From contig NZ_FCNX02000008.1 of the NCBI RefSeq assembly GCF_001544835.2, forward strand, positions 248,001 through 312,000: 64,000 bases of DNA. The letters are read 5' to 3'. The notes below the pieces were generated by a model. That model made no database searches. It had not been told where the DNA came from and saw nothing but the letters and a program-made list of their open reading frames with translations. Of the stretch, positions 49,477 through 58,437 are shown piece after piece; the stretch's first letter is position 1, and each line of letters begins with the position of its first letter. This DNA is from Caballeronia fortuita (GTDB lineage Bacteria; Pseudomonadota; Gammaproteobacteria; Burkholderiales; Burkholderiaceae). Made by a program: the position numbers and the translations under genes.

Positions 49477-51916
49477 CGCCGCGCTCGTCGCTGAGCGCGG
49501 TGCTCGGCGCCTCCGATCCTTCGCCCTTGCGCGATCGCGGCGACTGTCCGCGCGGCCATCCGCACACGCCGAAACGATCGAGCAGCGCCTGCACGCCGTC
49601 GGCCGGCACCGGGCGCGAGAACAGGAAACCTTGCGCTTCCACCGGCCCGAGCGCGGCGAGCCATGCGATCTGTTCCTCGCGCTCCGTGCCTTCGACGACC
49701 ACCGTCAGACCGAGCGAGCGCGCCAGATTGACGATTGCCGATACCATCACGCAGACGCTGCGGTCTTCGGGAATCGCCTGAATGAACGAGCGATCCACCT
49801 TCAGCGTGTCCACCGAGAAGCGGTTCAGATACGACAGCGACGAATACCCCGTGCCGAAATCGTCGAGCGCGATGCGCACGCCCAGCCGCTTTAGCGCGAC
49901 GATCTTCTCCTGCACGAGTTCCGGATACTCGACCATCACCGTCTCGGTGATTTCGAGTTCCAGCTTGTCCGACGGAATACCGCTCGCCTCGATCGCGCGC
50001 GCGACCGTCTCCAGCAGATCGCCGCGCCAGAACTGCACCGCCGATATGTTCACGGCGAGCGACAGTCCCGTATAACCGTCGCGCTGCCATTGCGCGAGCT
50101 GCATGCACGCGGTGTGAATCACGAAATCGCCGACGGCCACGATGAGCCCCGTCGATTCCGCCACCGGAATGAATTCGTTCGCCGGAATCAGCCCGTGCTG
50201 CGGATGGTTCCAGCGCACGAGCGCTTCGAACCCGGTGATGCAGCGTCGCGTGAGATCGATCTTCGGCTGATAGACGAGAAAGAGCTGCTCTTCGGTCAAC
50301 GCGACGCGCAGTTGCTGCTCCCACTTCATCAGATGATCGGCGCGATGCGACAACTGCGGCGAATAGAACTGATAGCAGTTGCGGCCGGCGTCCTTCGCGC
50401 TGTACATCGCGAGATCGGCCTTCTTGAGCAGATCGATTTCGCTCTCGTTCGACACAGAAAAGAGCGCGATGCCGATGCTCGCATGCAGCACGAACGCACT
50501 GCCGCGCACGTCGAAGGGCGTGGCGAACATCGTCGCGATATCGTCGGCGAGCGTGACGGCGCGCTGTTCGACATCATCGCCCTTCACGACGACCACGAAC
50601 TCGTCGCCGCCGATGCGCGAGAGCGTGCCGCTTTGCCCGACCGTTTCCGCGAGCCGCGACGCGGTCATCTGCAGGACGATGTCGCCCGCGTTGTGGCCGA
50701 GCGTGTCGTTGACCGTCTTGAAGTTGTCGAGGTCGATGAAGAGCAGCGCGAGCCGCCCGATATTCTCCGGCTGCGCCACGTCGTGCCGGAGCGCGCGCAG
50801 CGTCGAATAGCGGTTGCGCAGGCCGGTGAGCAGGTCGTATTCGACGAGATGCGTCATCTCGCGCTCGCGTCCGAGCAGCTTGCCGATGAGACCCGTCGCG
50901 ACCGCGAAGAAACCGAGCATCGCGAGCGAGATGAAGCTCGCCATCAGCAGATAGACGTTGCGCGTGTGGTTGTAGTCGATCATCTCCTCGCGCTCGGAAA
51001 GGCCGACGAGCACGCCGAGCGGATAGCCGTCGATATGCCGGTACGAGACGATGCGCTTCACGTTGTCGATCGGATCGACGTAGATGCCCGACGCATGATC
51101 GGTCGTCGGATAGACGCCGCTCGCGCTGAATTCGCCGTGAGCGTGGTCGGCCGGCGCGCCGCGTCCGCTGCTTTTCACGGCGACGCTGCTCGCGCCATTG
51201 GCGGCGGCGCTTTCCGCGAGGCTGCCGCCCGTGCTGCGCGCAAGCACGGAGCCGTTGTCCGACACGACGGCGATCACGCCTTCGCGCCCGATCGACGCGA
51301 CGTTGTAGAAATCGTTGGTGAAATAGGCCGGATCTTCCGACACGACCACGACGCCCGCGAACGAACCGTCCGGATGATTGAGCCGCCGCGTGATCTGCAA
51401 CGTCCAGAGCCCGGACACGCGCCCGCGCACCGGACGGCTGATATAGAGCAGATCGTCGTTCGAATGCGCGTGGACCTTGTAGTGCTCGCGGTCGGAGAGG
51501 TCGATCGGTTTCGGATGCGGATCGGACGTATTGGCGATCAGCGTGCCGTATTCGTCGATCAGCGATACCTGCACGAGCGTGTCGCTCTGCACGACGCCTT
51601 TCTCGACGGTGGCGATCAGATCGAAGTTGTCGGGCGACTTCTCGTACTCGTATTTGACGAAGCGCGTGATCTGGTCGACCTGATGGATCGCCTTGATGGT
51701 GTGCTGTTCGAGCGCCGACGAGAGAATCGCGGCGGACGCCATCGATTCGTGCGTGGTGGCTTCGCGCTCGACGGACAGCCGGGCAAAGATCACCGCCCAT
51801 AGCAGCACGAGCACGAAGGTGCCGAGTACGGGAATCGCGAGGAGCGCGCGCCTGCGCCGCACCGAAGGCGCGCCGAGGATGGTTTCGGAGAAGGCGTGCG
51901 AGCGCGTGCGCTTCAT
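49472..51916 (-). CDS. membrane GGDEF-EAL protein with dCache sensor
   Basis: An 814-residue c-di-GMP enzyme. Two helices (about 24-46 and 325-350) frame a periplasmic dCache domain (LIDEYGTLIANTSDPHPKPI; DGYPLGVLVGLSER). A GGDEF domain follows with intact SRIGGDEFVVVV and IDLDNFKTVNDTLGHNAGD. The EAL domain has FEALVRWNHPQHG, LELEITETVMVEYPEL, ALDDFGTGYSSLSYLNRF and EGTEREEQIAWL. Both active sites look complete, so direction must be set by signal. The C-terminal tail is basic and then acidic and runs into the tandem repeat. Confidence 0.92.
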   Translation of the reverse strand: MKRTRSHAFSETILGAPSVRRRRALLAIPVLGTFVLVLLWAVIFARLSVEREATTHESMASAAILSSALEQHTIKAIHQVDQITRFVKYEYEKSPDNFDLIATVEKGVVQSDTLVQVSLIDEYGTLIANTSDPHPKPIDLSDREHYKVHAHSNDDLLYISRPVRGRVSGLWTLQITRRLNHPDGSFAGVVVVSEDPAYFTNDFYNVASIGREGVIAVVSDNGSVLARSTGGSLAESAAANGASSVAVKSSGRGAPADHAHGEFSASGVYPTTDHASGIYVDPIDNVKRIVSYRHIDGYPLGVLVGLSEREEMIDYNHTRNVYLLMASFISLAMLGFFAVATGLIGKLLGREREMTHLVEYDLLTGLRNRYSTLRALRHDVAQPENIGRLALLFIDLDNFKTVNDTLGHNAGDIVLQMTASRLAETVGQSGTLSRIGGDEFVVVVKGDDVEQRAVTLADDIATMFATPFDVRGSAFVLHASIGIALFSVSNESEIDLLKKADLAMYSAKDAGRNCYQFYSPQLSHRADHLMKWEQQLRVALTEEQLFLVYQPKIDLTRRCITGFEALVRWNHPQHGLIPANEFIPVAESTGLIVAVGDFVIHTACMQLAQWQRDGYTGLSLAVNISAVQFWRGDLLETVARAIEASGIPSDKLELEITETVMVEYPELVQEKIVALKRLGVRIALDDFGTGYSSLSYLNRFSVDTLKVDRSFIQAIPEDRSVCVMVSAIVNLARSLGLTVVVEGTEREEQIAWLAALGPVEAQGFLFSRPVPADGVQALLDRFGVCGWPRGQSPRSRKGEGSEAPSTALSDERGA

Positions 51917-52338
51917 GACGCGTCCAGCGGCGTTCTGTCGCGTAGCGCGTGGCGTGCTGCGAACTGCGCGAGATGGATCAAGCGGTGCATGTTGTGTGGC
52001 GTTCGGCCGAAACGAGTGAATATACCGTGCGCGGCGCGCAGCGGATGACCGGCGGATGGTTTGTCCGAGACCCGATCCACGTCCCGATCCACGTCAGAAG
52101 ATTGCGCCACGGCGGTTCGATGCGCCGTTTGCTGCGGCGGCGCACCGGCCTGACTCGAGCATACGTTTGCGCTGCGGCGCGCGCGCTTCGTCCTTACGAC
52201 GCTTACGCGTCCGCCAATATGCACCGCGTTTGCGTTCTTATCCCCGATTGTTCAGATATTAACGAAGCCACCAGGATTGTGAAAGGGGCCTCGCTTGGGG
52301 GTATACGCGCGGGCTGGAGCCGCATCCGGGGCATTGTT
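51917..52338. other. intergenic region with a short tandem repeat
   Basis: 422 bases without a convincing gene. CCCGATCCACGT is repeated twice in tandem at 52071-52094. No clear promoter boxes for the minus-strand GGDEF-EAL gene were identified. Confidence 0.45.
52071..52094. repeat. 12-bp direct repeat CCCGATCCACGT, two units
   Basis: Two perfect adjacent units. The core GATCCAC is shared with the 12-bp array at 49417-49476 on the other side of the GGDEF-EAL gene. Confidence 0.75.
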
Positions 52339-53238
52339 TCAGATGCGGCAGGTGCCGTCGATCACAGTTACCGACGAGCCGCCGATCCAGACCGGCCCGC
52401 CGTCGGCCGTATCGTCGTATTCGATGCTCACGCGGCCGTCGCGCCCGAGCGCGGTGCCTTGCCGAACGGTGTAGCGCGGGCCGGGGCGCTTGCCCTGTTG
52501 CGTAAGCAGCGTCGCGAGCGCGGCATTGGCGCTGCCCGTCACCGGATCCTCGATATTCTCCGCGCCGAGCAGAATCACGCGCAGTTCGAAGGTCGCCGGG
52601 CCGCCGGCACCGTGCGGACCGTACACGGCGATGCCGTGCGTGCGCACTTCCGCGACGAGCGCCGCGAGCGTCTCACGCGCGCCGCCGTGCAGCGACAGCG
52701 CGAGACATTGCGCCGCGTCGGCCACGCGCACGACGAGCCACGGCGCGCCGTTGTCGACCGCCGCGGGCGGCGCGCTGAAATCGATTTTCGCGGGCGCGAG
52801 CGCTGCGGCGAGCCGCTCGTTCTGCGCATCGGTCAAAGGGGCGATGGTCGCGCGCGGCGCAGCGAACGCCCATGCGCCCGCATCGGAATCGCCGCGTTCG
52901 GCGAGCATCACGAGCCCCACGCCGCATTCCTGCACGAGCCGGCCGGGCGTCTTCGGCGTGTAGCCGGCGTCGATGAGCGCATGCGCGCTGCCGAGCGTCG
53001 GGTGTCCGGCGAACGGCAGCTCGAGCGCCGTCGTGAAGATGCGCACGCGATAGTCGGCGCGCGGATCGGTCGGCGGCAGCAGGAACGCCGTCTCCGACAA
53101 GTTGGTCCAGCGCGCGATTTCCTGCATGCGCGCGCTCGACAGACCTTCGGCGTCGAAGACCACGGCGAGCGGATTGCCCTTGAACGGGACCGACGTGAAG
53201 ACATCGACCTGTTTGAACTGGACAGTACGTAAGGACAT
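52339..53238 (-). CDS. PhzF-family isomerase/epimerase
   Basis: A 299-residue member of the PhzF (diaminopimelate-epimerase fold) family. The N-terminus has VDVFTSVPFKGNPLAVVFDA, and ARWTNLSETAFLLPPTDPRA carries the conserved glutamate. Further motifs are FTTALELPFAGHPTLGSAHA and EDPVTGSANAALATLL. The reaction is unknown for most family members. It is last in a minus-strand row with RidA, aminotransferase, EamA and VOC genes. Confidence 0.92.
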   Translation of the reverse strand: MSLRTVQFKQVDVFTSVPFKGNPLAVVFDAEGLSSARMQEIARWTNLSETAFLLPPTDPRADYRVRIFTTALELPFAGHPTLGSAHALIDAGYTPKTPGRLVQECGVGLVMLAERGDSDAGAWAFAAPRATIAPLTDAQNERLAAALAPAKIDFSAPPAAVDNGAPWLVVRVADAAQCLALSLHGGARETLAALVAEVRTHGIAVYGPHGAGGPATFELRVILLGAENIEDPVTGSANAALATLLTQQGKRPGPRYTVRQGTALGRDGRVSIEYDDTADGGPVWIGGSSVTVIDGTCRI

Positions 53239-53269
53239 GGGCTTTTTTTTGAAAACGCCGAGACGCGCG

Positions 53270-53731
53270 TCAGGCGACTTCCGCGATCAGTTCGATCTCG
53301 ACGCAGGCGCCGAGCGGAATCTGCGCGACGCCGAACGCCGAGCGCGCGTGCTTGCCGGCATCGCCGAAAACGTCGGCAATCAGTTCGGACGCGCCGTTCG
53401 TGACGAGATGCTGCTCGGTGAATTCGAACGTCGAGTTCACGAGGCTCATCACCTTGACGATGCGCTTCACGCGGTTCAGATCGCCGACGTGCGCGTGCAG
53501 CGTCGCGATCAGGTCGATGGCGACATTGCGCGCGGCGGCCTTGCCTTCTTCAGTCGTGATGTCGGCGCCGAGCTTGCCGGCGTGCACCTTGCCTTCCTTC
53601 TTCGCGATATGTCCCGAGAGATACACCGTGTTGCCGCCTTGCGCGCTCATCACGTACGCGGCGGCGGGCGCGCCCGCGTTGGGCAGTTCGATGCCGAGTT
53701 CCTTGAGTTTGTCGTAGACGTTCGATGCCAT
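53270..53731 (-). CDS. RidA/YjgF/YER057c family protein
   Basis: A 153-residue protein of the RidA superfamily subgroup with longer loops. It has TVYLSGHIAKKEGKVHAGKL, AARNVAIDLIATLHAHVGDL, RIVKVMSLVNSTFEF, and the end GVAQIPLGACVEIELIAEVA, where the arginine of classical RidA is replaced. Classical RidA destroys reactive enamines released by PLP enzymes. Its place next to an aminotransferase gene fits, but the missing arginine suggests a different activity. Confidence 0.9.
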   Translation of the reverse strand: MASNVYDKLKELGIELPNAGAPAAAYVMSAQGGNTVYLSGHIAKKEGKVHAGKLGADITTEEGKAAARNVAIDLIATLHAHVGDLNRVKRIVKVMSLVNSTFEFTEQHLVTNGASELIADVFGDAGKHARSAFGVAQIPLGACVEIELIAEVA

Positions 53732-53764
53732 CGGTTGCTCCTCTAAACTTTTAAACGTTGAAAG

Positions 53765-54961
53765 TCAGATGCTTGCGCGAATCAGCGCGCCGAGCTTCGC
53801 CACGCCTGCGTCGATCGTCGCGGGCGGCACGGTCACGAACGAGAGGCGCATCGTGTTGTGCGCGGCTTCGTTCGCGAAGAACGGGCCGCCCGGCACGAAG
53901 GCCACGTTCTGCGCGATCGCCTGCTCGAGCAGCTTCATCGAATCGATCTGTTGCGGCAGCTTCACCCACACGAACATGCCGCCTTCCGGCCGGTTCCATT
54001 CGACGCCGGCGGGCATGTGACGTTCGAGCGCGTCGAGCATCGCGTTGCATTGATCGCGATAGAGCGCGCGGATCTTCGGCACGTGCGTATCGAGAAAACC
54101 GTCCTTGACGACTTCGTACACGATGCGCTGCGTGAGACTCGGCGTGTGCAGGTCGGTCGCCTGTTTCGCCTGCACCAGTTTGAAGTGCAATTCCTCGGGC
54201 GCGATGATGTAGCCGACGCGCAGGCCCGGCGCCAGCACCTTCGAGAACGAGCCGAGATGGACGATGTGATCGGGCGCCATCGAGAGCAGCGTCGGCAGCG
54301 GCGCGCCCGCGTAATCGAGCGCGCCATAGGGGTCGTCCTCGATAACCGGAAACGCGGCGCTTTTCGCGAATGCGGCAAGCGCGCGGCGGCGTTCGAGCGG
54401 CAGGCGGCGGCCCGTCGGATTTTGAAAGTTCGGCTGTGCGTACAGGAGGCGCGCGTTCGCGGTCAGCGCGGCGTCGAGCGCGTCGGGAATCAAACCGGAG
54501 TCATCCGTCGGCACCTGCACGTAGTGCGGCTCGAACAGCGAGAACGACTGCAGCGCGCCGAGATAAGTCGGTGTTTCGACGAGCACGCGGCTGCCCGGAT
54601 CGACGAGCGTCTTGCCGAGCAGATCGAGCGCCTGCTGCGAGCCCGTCGTGACCAGCACCTGCGTCGGACGGATCTGCACGCCGTTCACCGAGTAGCGCGC
54701 CGCAATCCACTCGCGCAGCGGCATGTAGCCTTCGGTCGCGCTGTACTGGAGCGCGGCGGCGGGCTGATCGTGCAGGATGCGTTCCGATGCGTGGCGCATT
54801 TCCTCGACGGGGAACGTCGCGGGCGAGGGCAGGCCGCCTGCGAAGGAAATGACTTCCGGCCGCTCCGTGACCTTCAGGATTTCGCGAATCGCCGAACTGG
54901 TGAGCTTGCGTGCGCGTTCGGAGAGTTGCCACGGCGTGGCGCGGAGATCGGCTTGATTCAT
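53765..54961 (-). CDS. PLP-dependent aminotransferase (fold type I, AAT-like)
   Basis: A 398-residue enzyme of the 2-aminoadipate/valine-pyruvate-like group. It has ISFAGGLPSPATFPVEEMRH, QPNFQNPTGRRLPLERRRAL, PVIEDDPYGALDYAGAPLPT, and the PLP lysine in LGSFSKVLAPGLRVGYIIAP. The substrate is likely an amino acid but cannot be named. Neighbours RidA (enamine clean-up) and an EamA exporter suit amino acid metabolism. AAATGCCTCG upstream gives no strong ribosome binding site, yet the start matches the family. Confidence 0.92.
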   Translation of the reverse strand: MNQADLRATPWQLSERARKLTSSAIREILKVTERPEVISFAGGLPSPATFPVEEMRHASERILHDQPAAALQYSATEGYMPLREWIAARYSVNGVQIRPTQVLVTTGSQQALDLLGKTLVDPGSRVLVETPTYLGALQSFSLFEPHYVQVPTDDSGLIPDALDAALTANARLLYAQPNFQNPTGRRLPLERRRALAAFAKSAAFPVIEDDPYGALDYAGAPLPTLLSMAPDHIVHLGSFSKVLAPGLRVGYIIAPEELHFKLVQAKQATDLHTPSLTQRIVYEVVKDGFLDTHVPKIRALYRDQCNAMLDALERHMPAGVEWNRPEGGMFVWVKLPQQIDSMKLLEQAIAQNVAFVPGGPFFANEAAHNTMRLSFVTVPPATIDAGVAKLGALIRASI

Positions 54962-55034
54962 GAAATGCCTCGGTTGTCTCTGGGTGATTTTTATCGCGGA
55001 ACGGGCCGCAAACCTCGATTATCGCGCGACGGCG

Positions 55035-55976
55035 TCATCTTGCGTGCGTCGTGGCGGGCGCGGCCACGACCGGCTGCGGCGCGGCGCGGACGGTGGCCTT
55101 GCGGCCGAGCACGACCGTCACGATGACGGCGGCCGCATACAGCCACGTCGACGCGCTCACGTGCTCCCCGAAGAAGAGCGCGGAGAACGCCATCGTGAAG
55201 AAGATCTGCAGCAGTTGCACTTGCCCGACGCGCGCGATGCCGCCCATCGCGAGCCCGGCGTACCACGCGAAGAAGCCGATGAACTGCGAGAACAGCGTCA
55301 CGTAGCCGAACGCGAGCCAGGTCTTGAGCGCGAGCGGTTCGGGATGCGTCGCGTGGCTGCCGAACAGTTGCGCCCACGCGAGCCAGCCGACCGGCAGCGC
55401 GAGGAACGGCGCGGACAGCACGAGCGCCCAGCAGATCACCTGCCAGCCGCCCATCTGACGCGCGAGCCGCGCGCCTTCCGCATAGCCGAGCGCGCCGATG
55501 CCGACCGCGACGAGCATCAGGGAATCGCCCGCCTGCAGCCCGCCGCCGCCCGCCTGCAACGCGAACGCGACGACGATCGCGCTGCCCGCGACCGCGCTCG
55601 CCCAGAACGCCTTCGACGGCCGCTCGTGCGAAAGCCACGCGGCGTAAATGGCGACGCACAGCGGCTGCAAGCCGTTGACGACCGCGCCGTGCGAGGCGGG
55701 CACGGTTTTCATCGCCCAGGCGGAAAACACCGGAAACGCGATGATGACGCCCAGCGCGACGACCGCGAGACTTTTGACCTGCGGCCACGTCGGCAGCTTC
55801 TCGCGACGCCACAAGAGCAGCGCGGCGGCGGGCACGGCGGCGACGAGCGCGCGCCCGAGGCCGTTCAGAACCGGATTGACCTCCGCGACGACGATGCGCG
55901 TCATCGGCAGCGTAAGGCTGAAAATGACGACGCCGATCAGGCCGAGCAGCATGCCTTCGGTTTCGCGGGTCTTCAT
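55035..55976 (-). CDS. EamA/DMT-family transporter
   Basis: A 313-residue inner-membrane protein with ten helices in two EamA repeats (MLLGLIGVVIFSLTLPMTRI to VAFALQAGGGG, and AVGIGALGYAEGARLARQMG to LYAAAVIVTVVLGRKA). Family members export amino acids and other metabolites. Only 13 bases separate it from the VOC gene upstream, so they are probably co-transcribed. The substrate is unknown. Confidence 0.9.
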   Translation of the reverse strand: MKTRETEGMLLGLIGVVIFSLTLPMTRIVVAEVNPVLNGLGRALVAAVPAAALLLWRREKLPTWPQVKSLAVVALGVIIAFPVFSAWAMKTVPASHGAVVNGLQPLCVAIYAAWLSHERPSKAFWASAVAGSAIVVAFALQAGGGGLQAGDSLMLVAVGIGALGYAEGARLARQMGGWQVICWALVLSAPFLALPVGWLAWAQLFGSHATHPEPLALKTWLAFGYVTLFSQFIGFFAWYAGLAMGGIARVGQVQLLQIFFTMAFSALFFGEHVSASTWLYAAAVIVTVVLGRKATVRAAPQPVVAAPATTHAR

Positions 55977-55989
55977 CGTGCGGTGCTCC

Positions 55990-56790
55990 TCAGTCGGTGG
56001 CGGCGGGTGATTCGGGTGATGCGGATGTTTCAGTCTTCTTTGCGCGACGCGGCTTCGCGGCCTGCCGCGCCGCTTCGTCGCGCGCCTGCGCCTGTTCGGC
56101 CGCTTCGCCGAGCGTGAGCGTCGAGCCGTCGGGCAGCTCGAACTGCGCGACGAGCACGGGCGCGCCCGCCGTCGGCTCGACGCGCATCAGATGCGCCGCG
56201 CCGAGCCATGCAAGCTGTTCGGAAACCGCCTGCGCATGCGGATGAAAGCCCGTCAGCGAGCGCAGCGCGATGCCCGTTTCCGGCAGCGCGGCGCTCGGAT
56301 GACGCGGCGTGTCCCACTGGATCAGCGACGGCAGCACGCCATCGCCCGCGTCTTGCCACGCGGGAAACGCGCCGTCGTCGGGGACGGTGAGCCCCCACGT
56401 ATTGCCGCCGCGCGACATCGCCGCGACCGGCGGGATGCGCGCCGGATACTGCTCACGCCAGCGCGCGAGCGACTTCGGCCGGTCCACGCGCGCGACCCAG
56501 TGCACGAGTTGCGGGCCGTGCTCGTCGAGCCGACGCTGCATCGACGGATCGTCGAGTGCGAAAAGGCGCGGGCGCGGCGCTTCGGCCTGCGCCGCCGATG
56601 GATCGGCCGCGATCACTTCCAGATACGCGCCGCCCCACAGATTCAGCAGCCGGTTGTGCGTGCGCATTGACGGATGCGCGCCGCCGGGCGCCGTTTCGAC
56701 GCCGAATCTCGCGGCGACGAACTGCGCGCCTTCGTCGAGCGTGCGTGCGGCGATCACGAGGTGATCGAGTTTGAGTCGATGATCGGTCAT
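55990..56790 (-). CDS. VOC-fold (glyoxalase-like) protein
   Basis: A 266-residue protein with LDHLVIAARTLDEGAQFVAA and GAHPSMRTHNRLLNLWGGAY, the pattern of the Glyoxalase_3-like VOC group. A C-terminal tail is rich in Ala, Lys and Glu (AAEQAQARDEAARQAAKPRR). The metal-binding His and Glu of the N-terminal half (HLV and YLEVIA) are present. Catalytic activity is unknown. The start at 56790 (MTDHRLKLDHL) fits the family. It is the first gene opposite the MocR regulator. Confidence 0.85.
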   Translation of the reverse strand: MTDHRLKLDHLVIAARTLDEGAQFVAARFGVETAPGGAHPSMRTHNRLLNLWGGAYLEVIAADPSAAQAEAPRPRLFALDDPSMQRRLDEHGPQLVHWVARVDRPKSLARWREQYPARIPPVAAMSRGGNTWGLTVPDDGAFPAWQDAGDGVLPSLIQWDTPRHPSAALPETGIALRSLTGFHPHAQAVSEQLAWLGAAHLMRVEPTAGAPVLVAQFELPDGSTLTLGEAAEQAQARDEAARQAAKPRRAKKTETSASPESPAATD

Positions 56791-56891
56791 GACAGGCAGG
56801 GCGATGAACAAAGGCCGACAGCATAACGCTTTCAGGCTCGCGCACCGGCTGGCCCGAAGGCAAAATGTAGCCGCTATCACCGTAACAGTAA

Positions 56892-56922
56892 CGGTACAAT
56901 CGGCCCATTACTATTCGGTACA
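56892..56922. promoter_or_regulatory. direct repeats CGGTACA, likely MocR operator
   Basis: CGGTACA at 56892-56898 and 56916-56922, 24 bases apart, in the 180-base gap between the VOC gene and the MocR gene. MocR regulators such as PdxR and GabR bind direct repeats. Use here is inferred. Confidence 0.55.
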
Positions 56923-56970
56923 GTTTTTCCGACGCCACGCTACGCTACGCTTGCCGCACCGGAGGTCCGC

Positions 56971-58437
56971 ATGTCCGTTCCGCTCGATCAGATTCCCGCC
57001 CCGCACGACGCCGCGCAACTCACGCTCGTCGATCAACTGGTGCAATGGGGCCGGCGCCGTATCGACGAGCGCGTATTCCGTCCGGGCATGCGCATGCCGT
57101 CGATCCGCAAGCTCGCGCTGGACAAGGGCGTGTCGCGCTTTACCGTGGTCGAGGCATACGAGCGGCTCGTCGCGCACGGTTATCTCGATTCGCGGCGCGG
57201 CTCTGGTTTTTACGTGCGCGAGCGCGTCGCGCCGGCGCTCGTCGCGAAAGGCGAAACGCCAGCCGTTGCGGCGGAGCGCGAGCCGGTGCAAAACGCCATC
57301 GACGTGGTCTGGCTGCTGCGCAACATGCTGCATACGTCCAGTCCGGAGAAAGGGCCGGGGCTCGGTTACCTGCCGGCGCGCTGGCTCGACGGCGAGCTGA
57401 TCACCAACGCGCTGCGCTCGCTGTCGCGGCAAAGCGGCGCGCAAATGCTCGGCTTCGGCACGCCGCAAGGGTTTTTGCCGCTGCGCCAGCAATTGCAGAC
57501 GCGGCTGGAAGAACTGGAGATCGGCGCGTCGGCGGCGCGTCAGATCGTGCTCGTGTCGGGCATCACGCAGGCGATCGACCTGATCGCGCGCCTCTACGTC
57601 AAGCCGGGCGATGCGGTGATCGTCGGCGATCCGGCGTGGTTCCAGATGTTCGGCCGCTTTGCGTCGCAGGGCGCGCGGCTCGTCGGCATGCCGTACACGC
57701 CCGACGGCCCCGACCTCGACGCGCTCGAGGCGCTCGTCGCAACCTGGCGTCCGAAGATGCTGATCGTCAATTCGGTGCTGCAGAATCCGACCGGCACGTC
57801 GCTGACGGCCGCGCAGGCGTACCGGATCCTGCAACTCGCGCAGGAGTACGACTTCATCGTCGTCGAGGACGATGTCTACGGCGATCTCTGTCCCGCAGGC
57901 TTTCCCGCGACGCGCCTCGCATCGCTCGATCAGTTGAAGCGCGTGATCTTCCTCGGCAGCTTCTCGAAGACGCTCGCGGCGAATCTGCGCGTCGGCTATA
58001 TCGCGGCGGCGCCGGAAGTCGCGAAGGCGCTCGCCGACCAGAAGATGCTCGTCGGCATGACGAGTCCCGAGCTCAACGAGCGCGTCGTCTACAAGGTGTT
58101 GACGGAAGGGCACTACCGGCGTCACGTCGAACGGTTGCGCACGCGGCTCGACGGCGTGCGCGAGAAGACCGCGCGCATGCTGGAAAAAACGGGCCTGCGG
58201 CTCTTTGCGGCACCGGCGTCGGCAGGCATGTTCCTGTGGGCCGACGCGGGCGTCGATTCCGATGGCCTCGCGGCAGCCGGACACGAAGCCGGTTTTCTGC
58301 TGACGCCCGGCAGTCTCTTTTCGCCGCATCAGTCGCCGACAACGTGGATGCGCTTCAACATTGCCAATTGCGGCGATCCGGCGTTGTCCGCGTTCCTTTC
58401 GAGCTATCTGGACAAGGCCGCGCGGCGCAGCGCCTAG
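56971..58437 (+). CDS. MocR-family regulator (GntR HTH fused to aminotransferase domain)
   Basis: A 488-residue regulator. Residues 10-80 form a GntR winged helix (RPGMRMPSIRKLALDKGVSR then FTVVEAYERLVAHGYLDSRR). The rest is an aminotransferase-like fold with PNPTGTS-like VLQNPTGTSLTAAQAY, EDDVYGDLCPAGFPATRLAS, and the PLP lysine in LGSFSKTLAANLRVGYI. MocR proteins sense an amine or pyridoxal phosphate through this domain. It is divergent from the VOC-EamA-aminotransferase-RidA-PhzF row, its probable target. CGGAGGTCCGC precedes the ATG. Confidence 0.93.
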   Translation: MSVPLDQIPAPHDAAQLTLVDQLVQWGRRRIDERVFRPGMRMPSIRKLALDKGVSRFTVVEAYERLVAHGYLDSRRGSGFYVRERVAPALVAKGETPAVAAEREPVQNAIDVVWLLRNMLHTSSPEKGPGLGYLPARWLDGELITNALRSLSRQSGAQMLGFGTPQGFLPLRQQLQTRLEELEIGASAARQIVLVSGITQAIDLIARLYVKPGDAVIVGDPAWFQMFGRFASQGARLVGMPYTPDGPDLDALEALVATWRPKMLIVNSVLQNPTGTSLTAAQAYRILQLAQEYDFIVVEDDVYGDLCPAGFPATRLASLDQLKRVIFLGSFSKTLAANLRVGYIAAAPEVAKALADQKMLVGMTSPELNERVVYKVLTEGHYRRHVERLRTRLDGVREKTARMLEKTGLRLFAAPASAGMFLWADAGVDSDGLAAAGHEAGFLLTPGSLFSPHQSPTTWMRFNIANCGDPALSAFLSSYLDKAARRSA

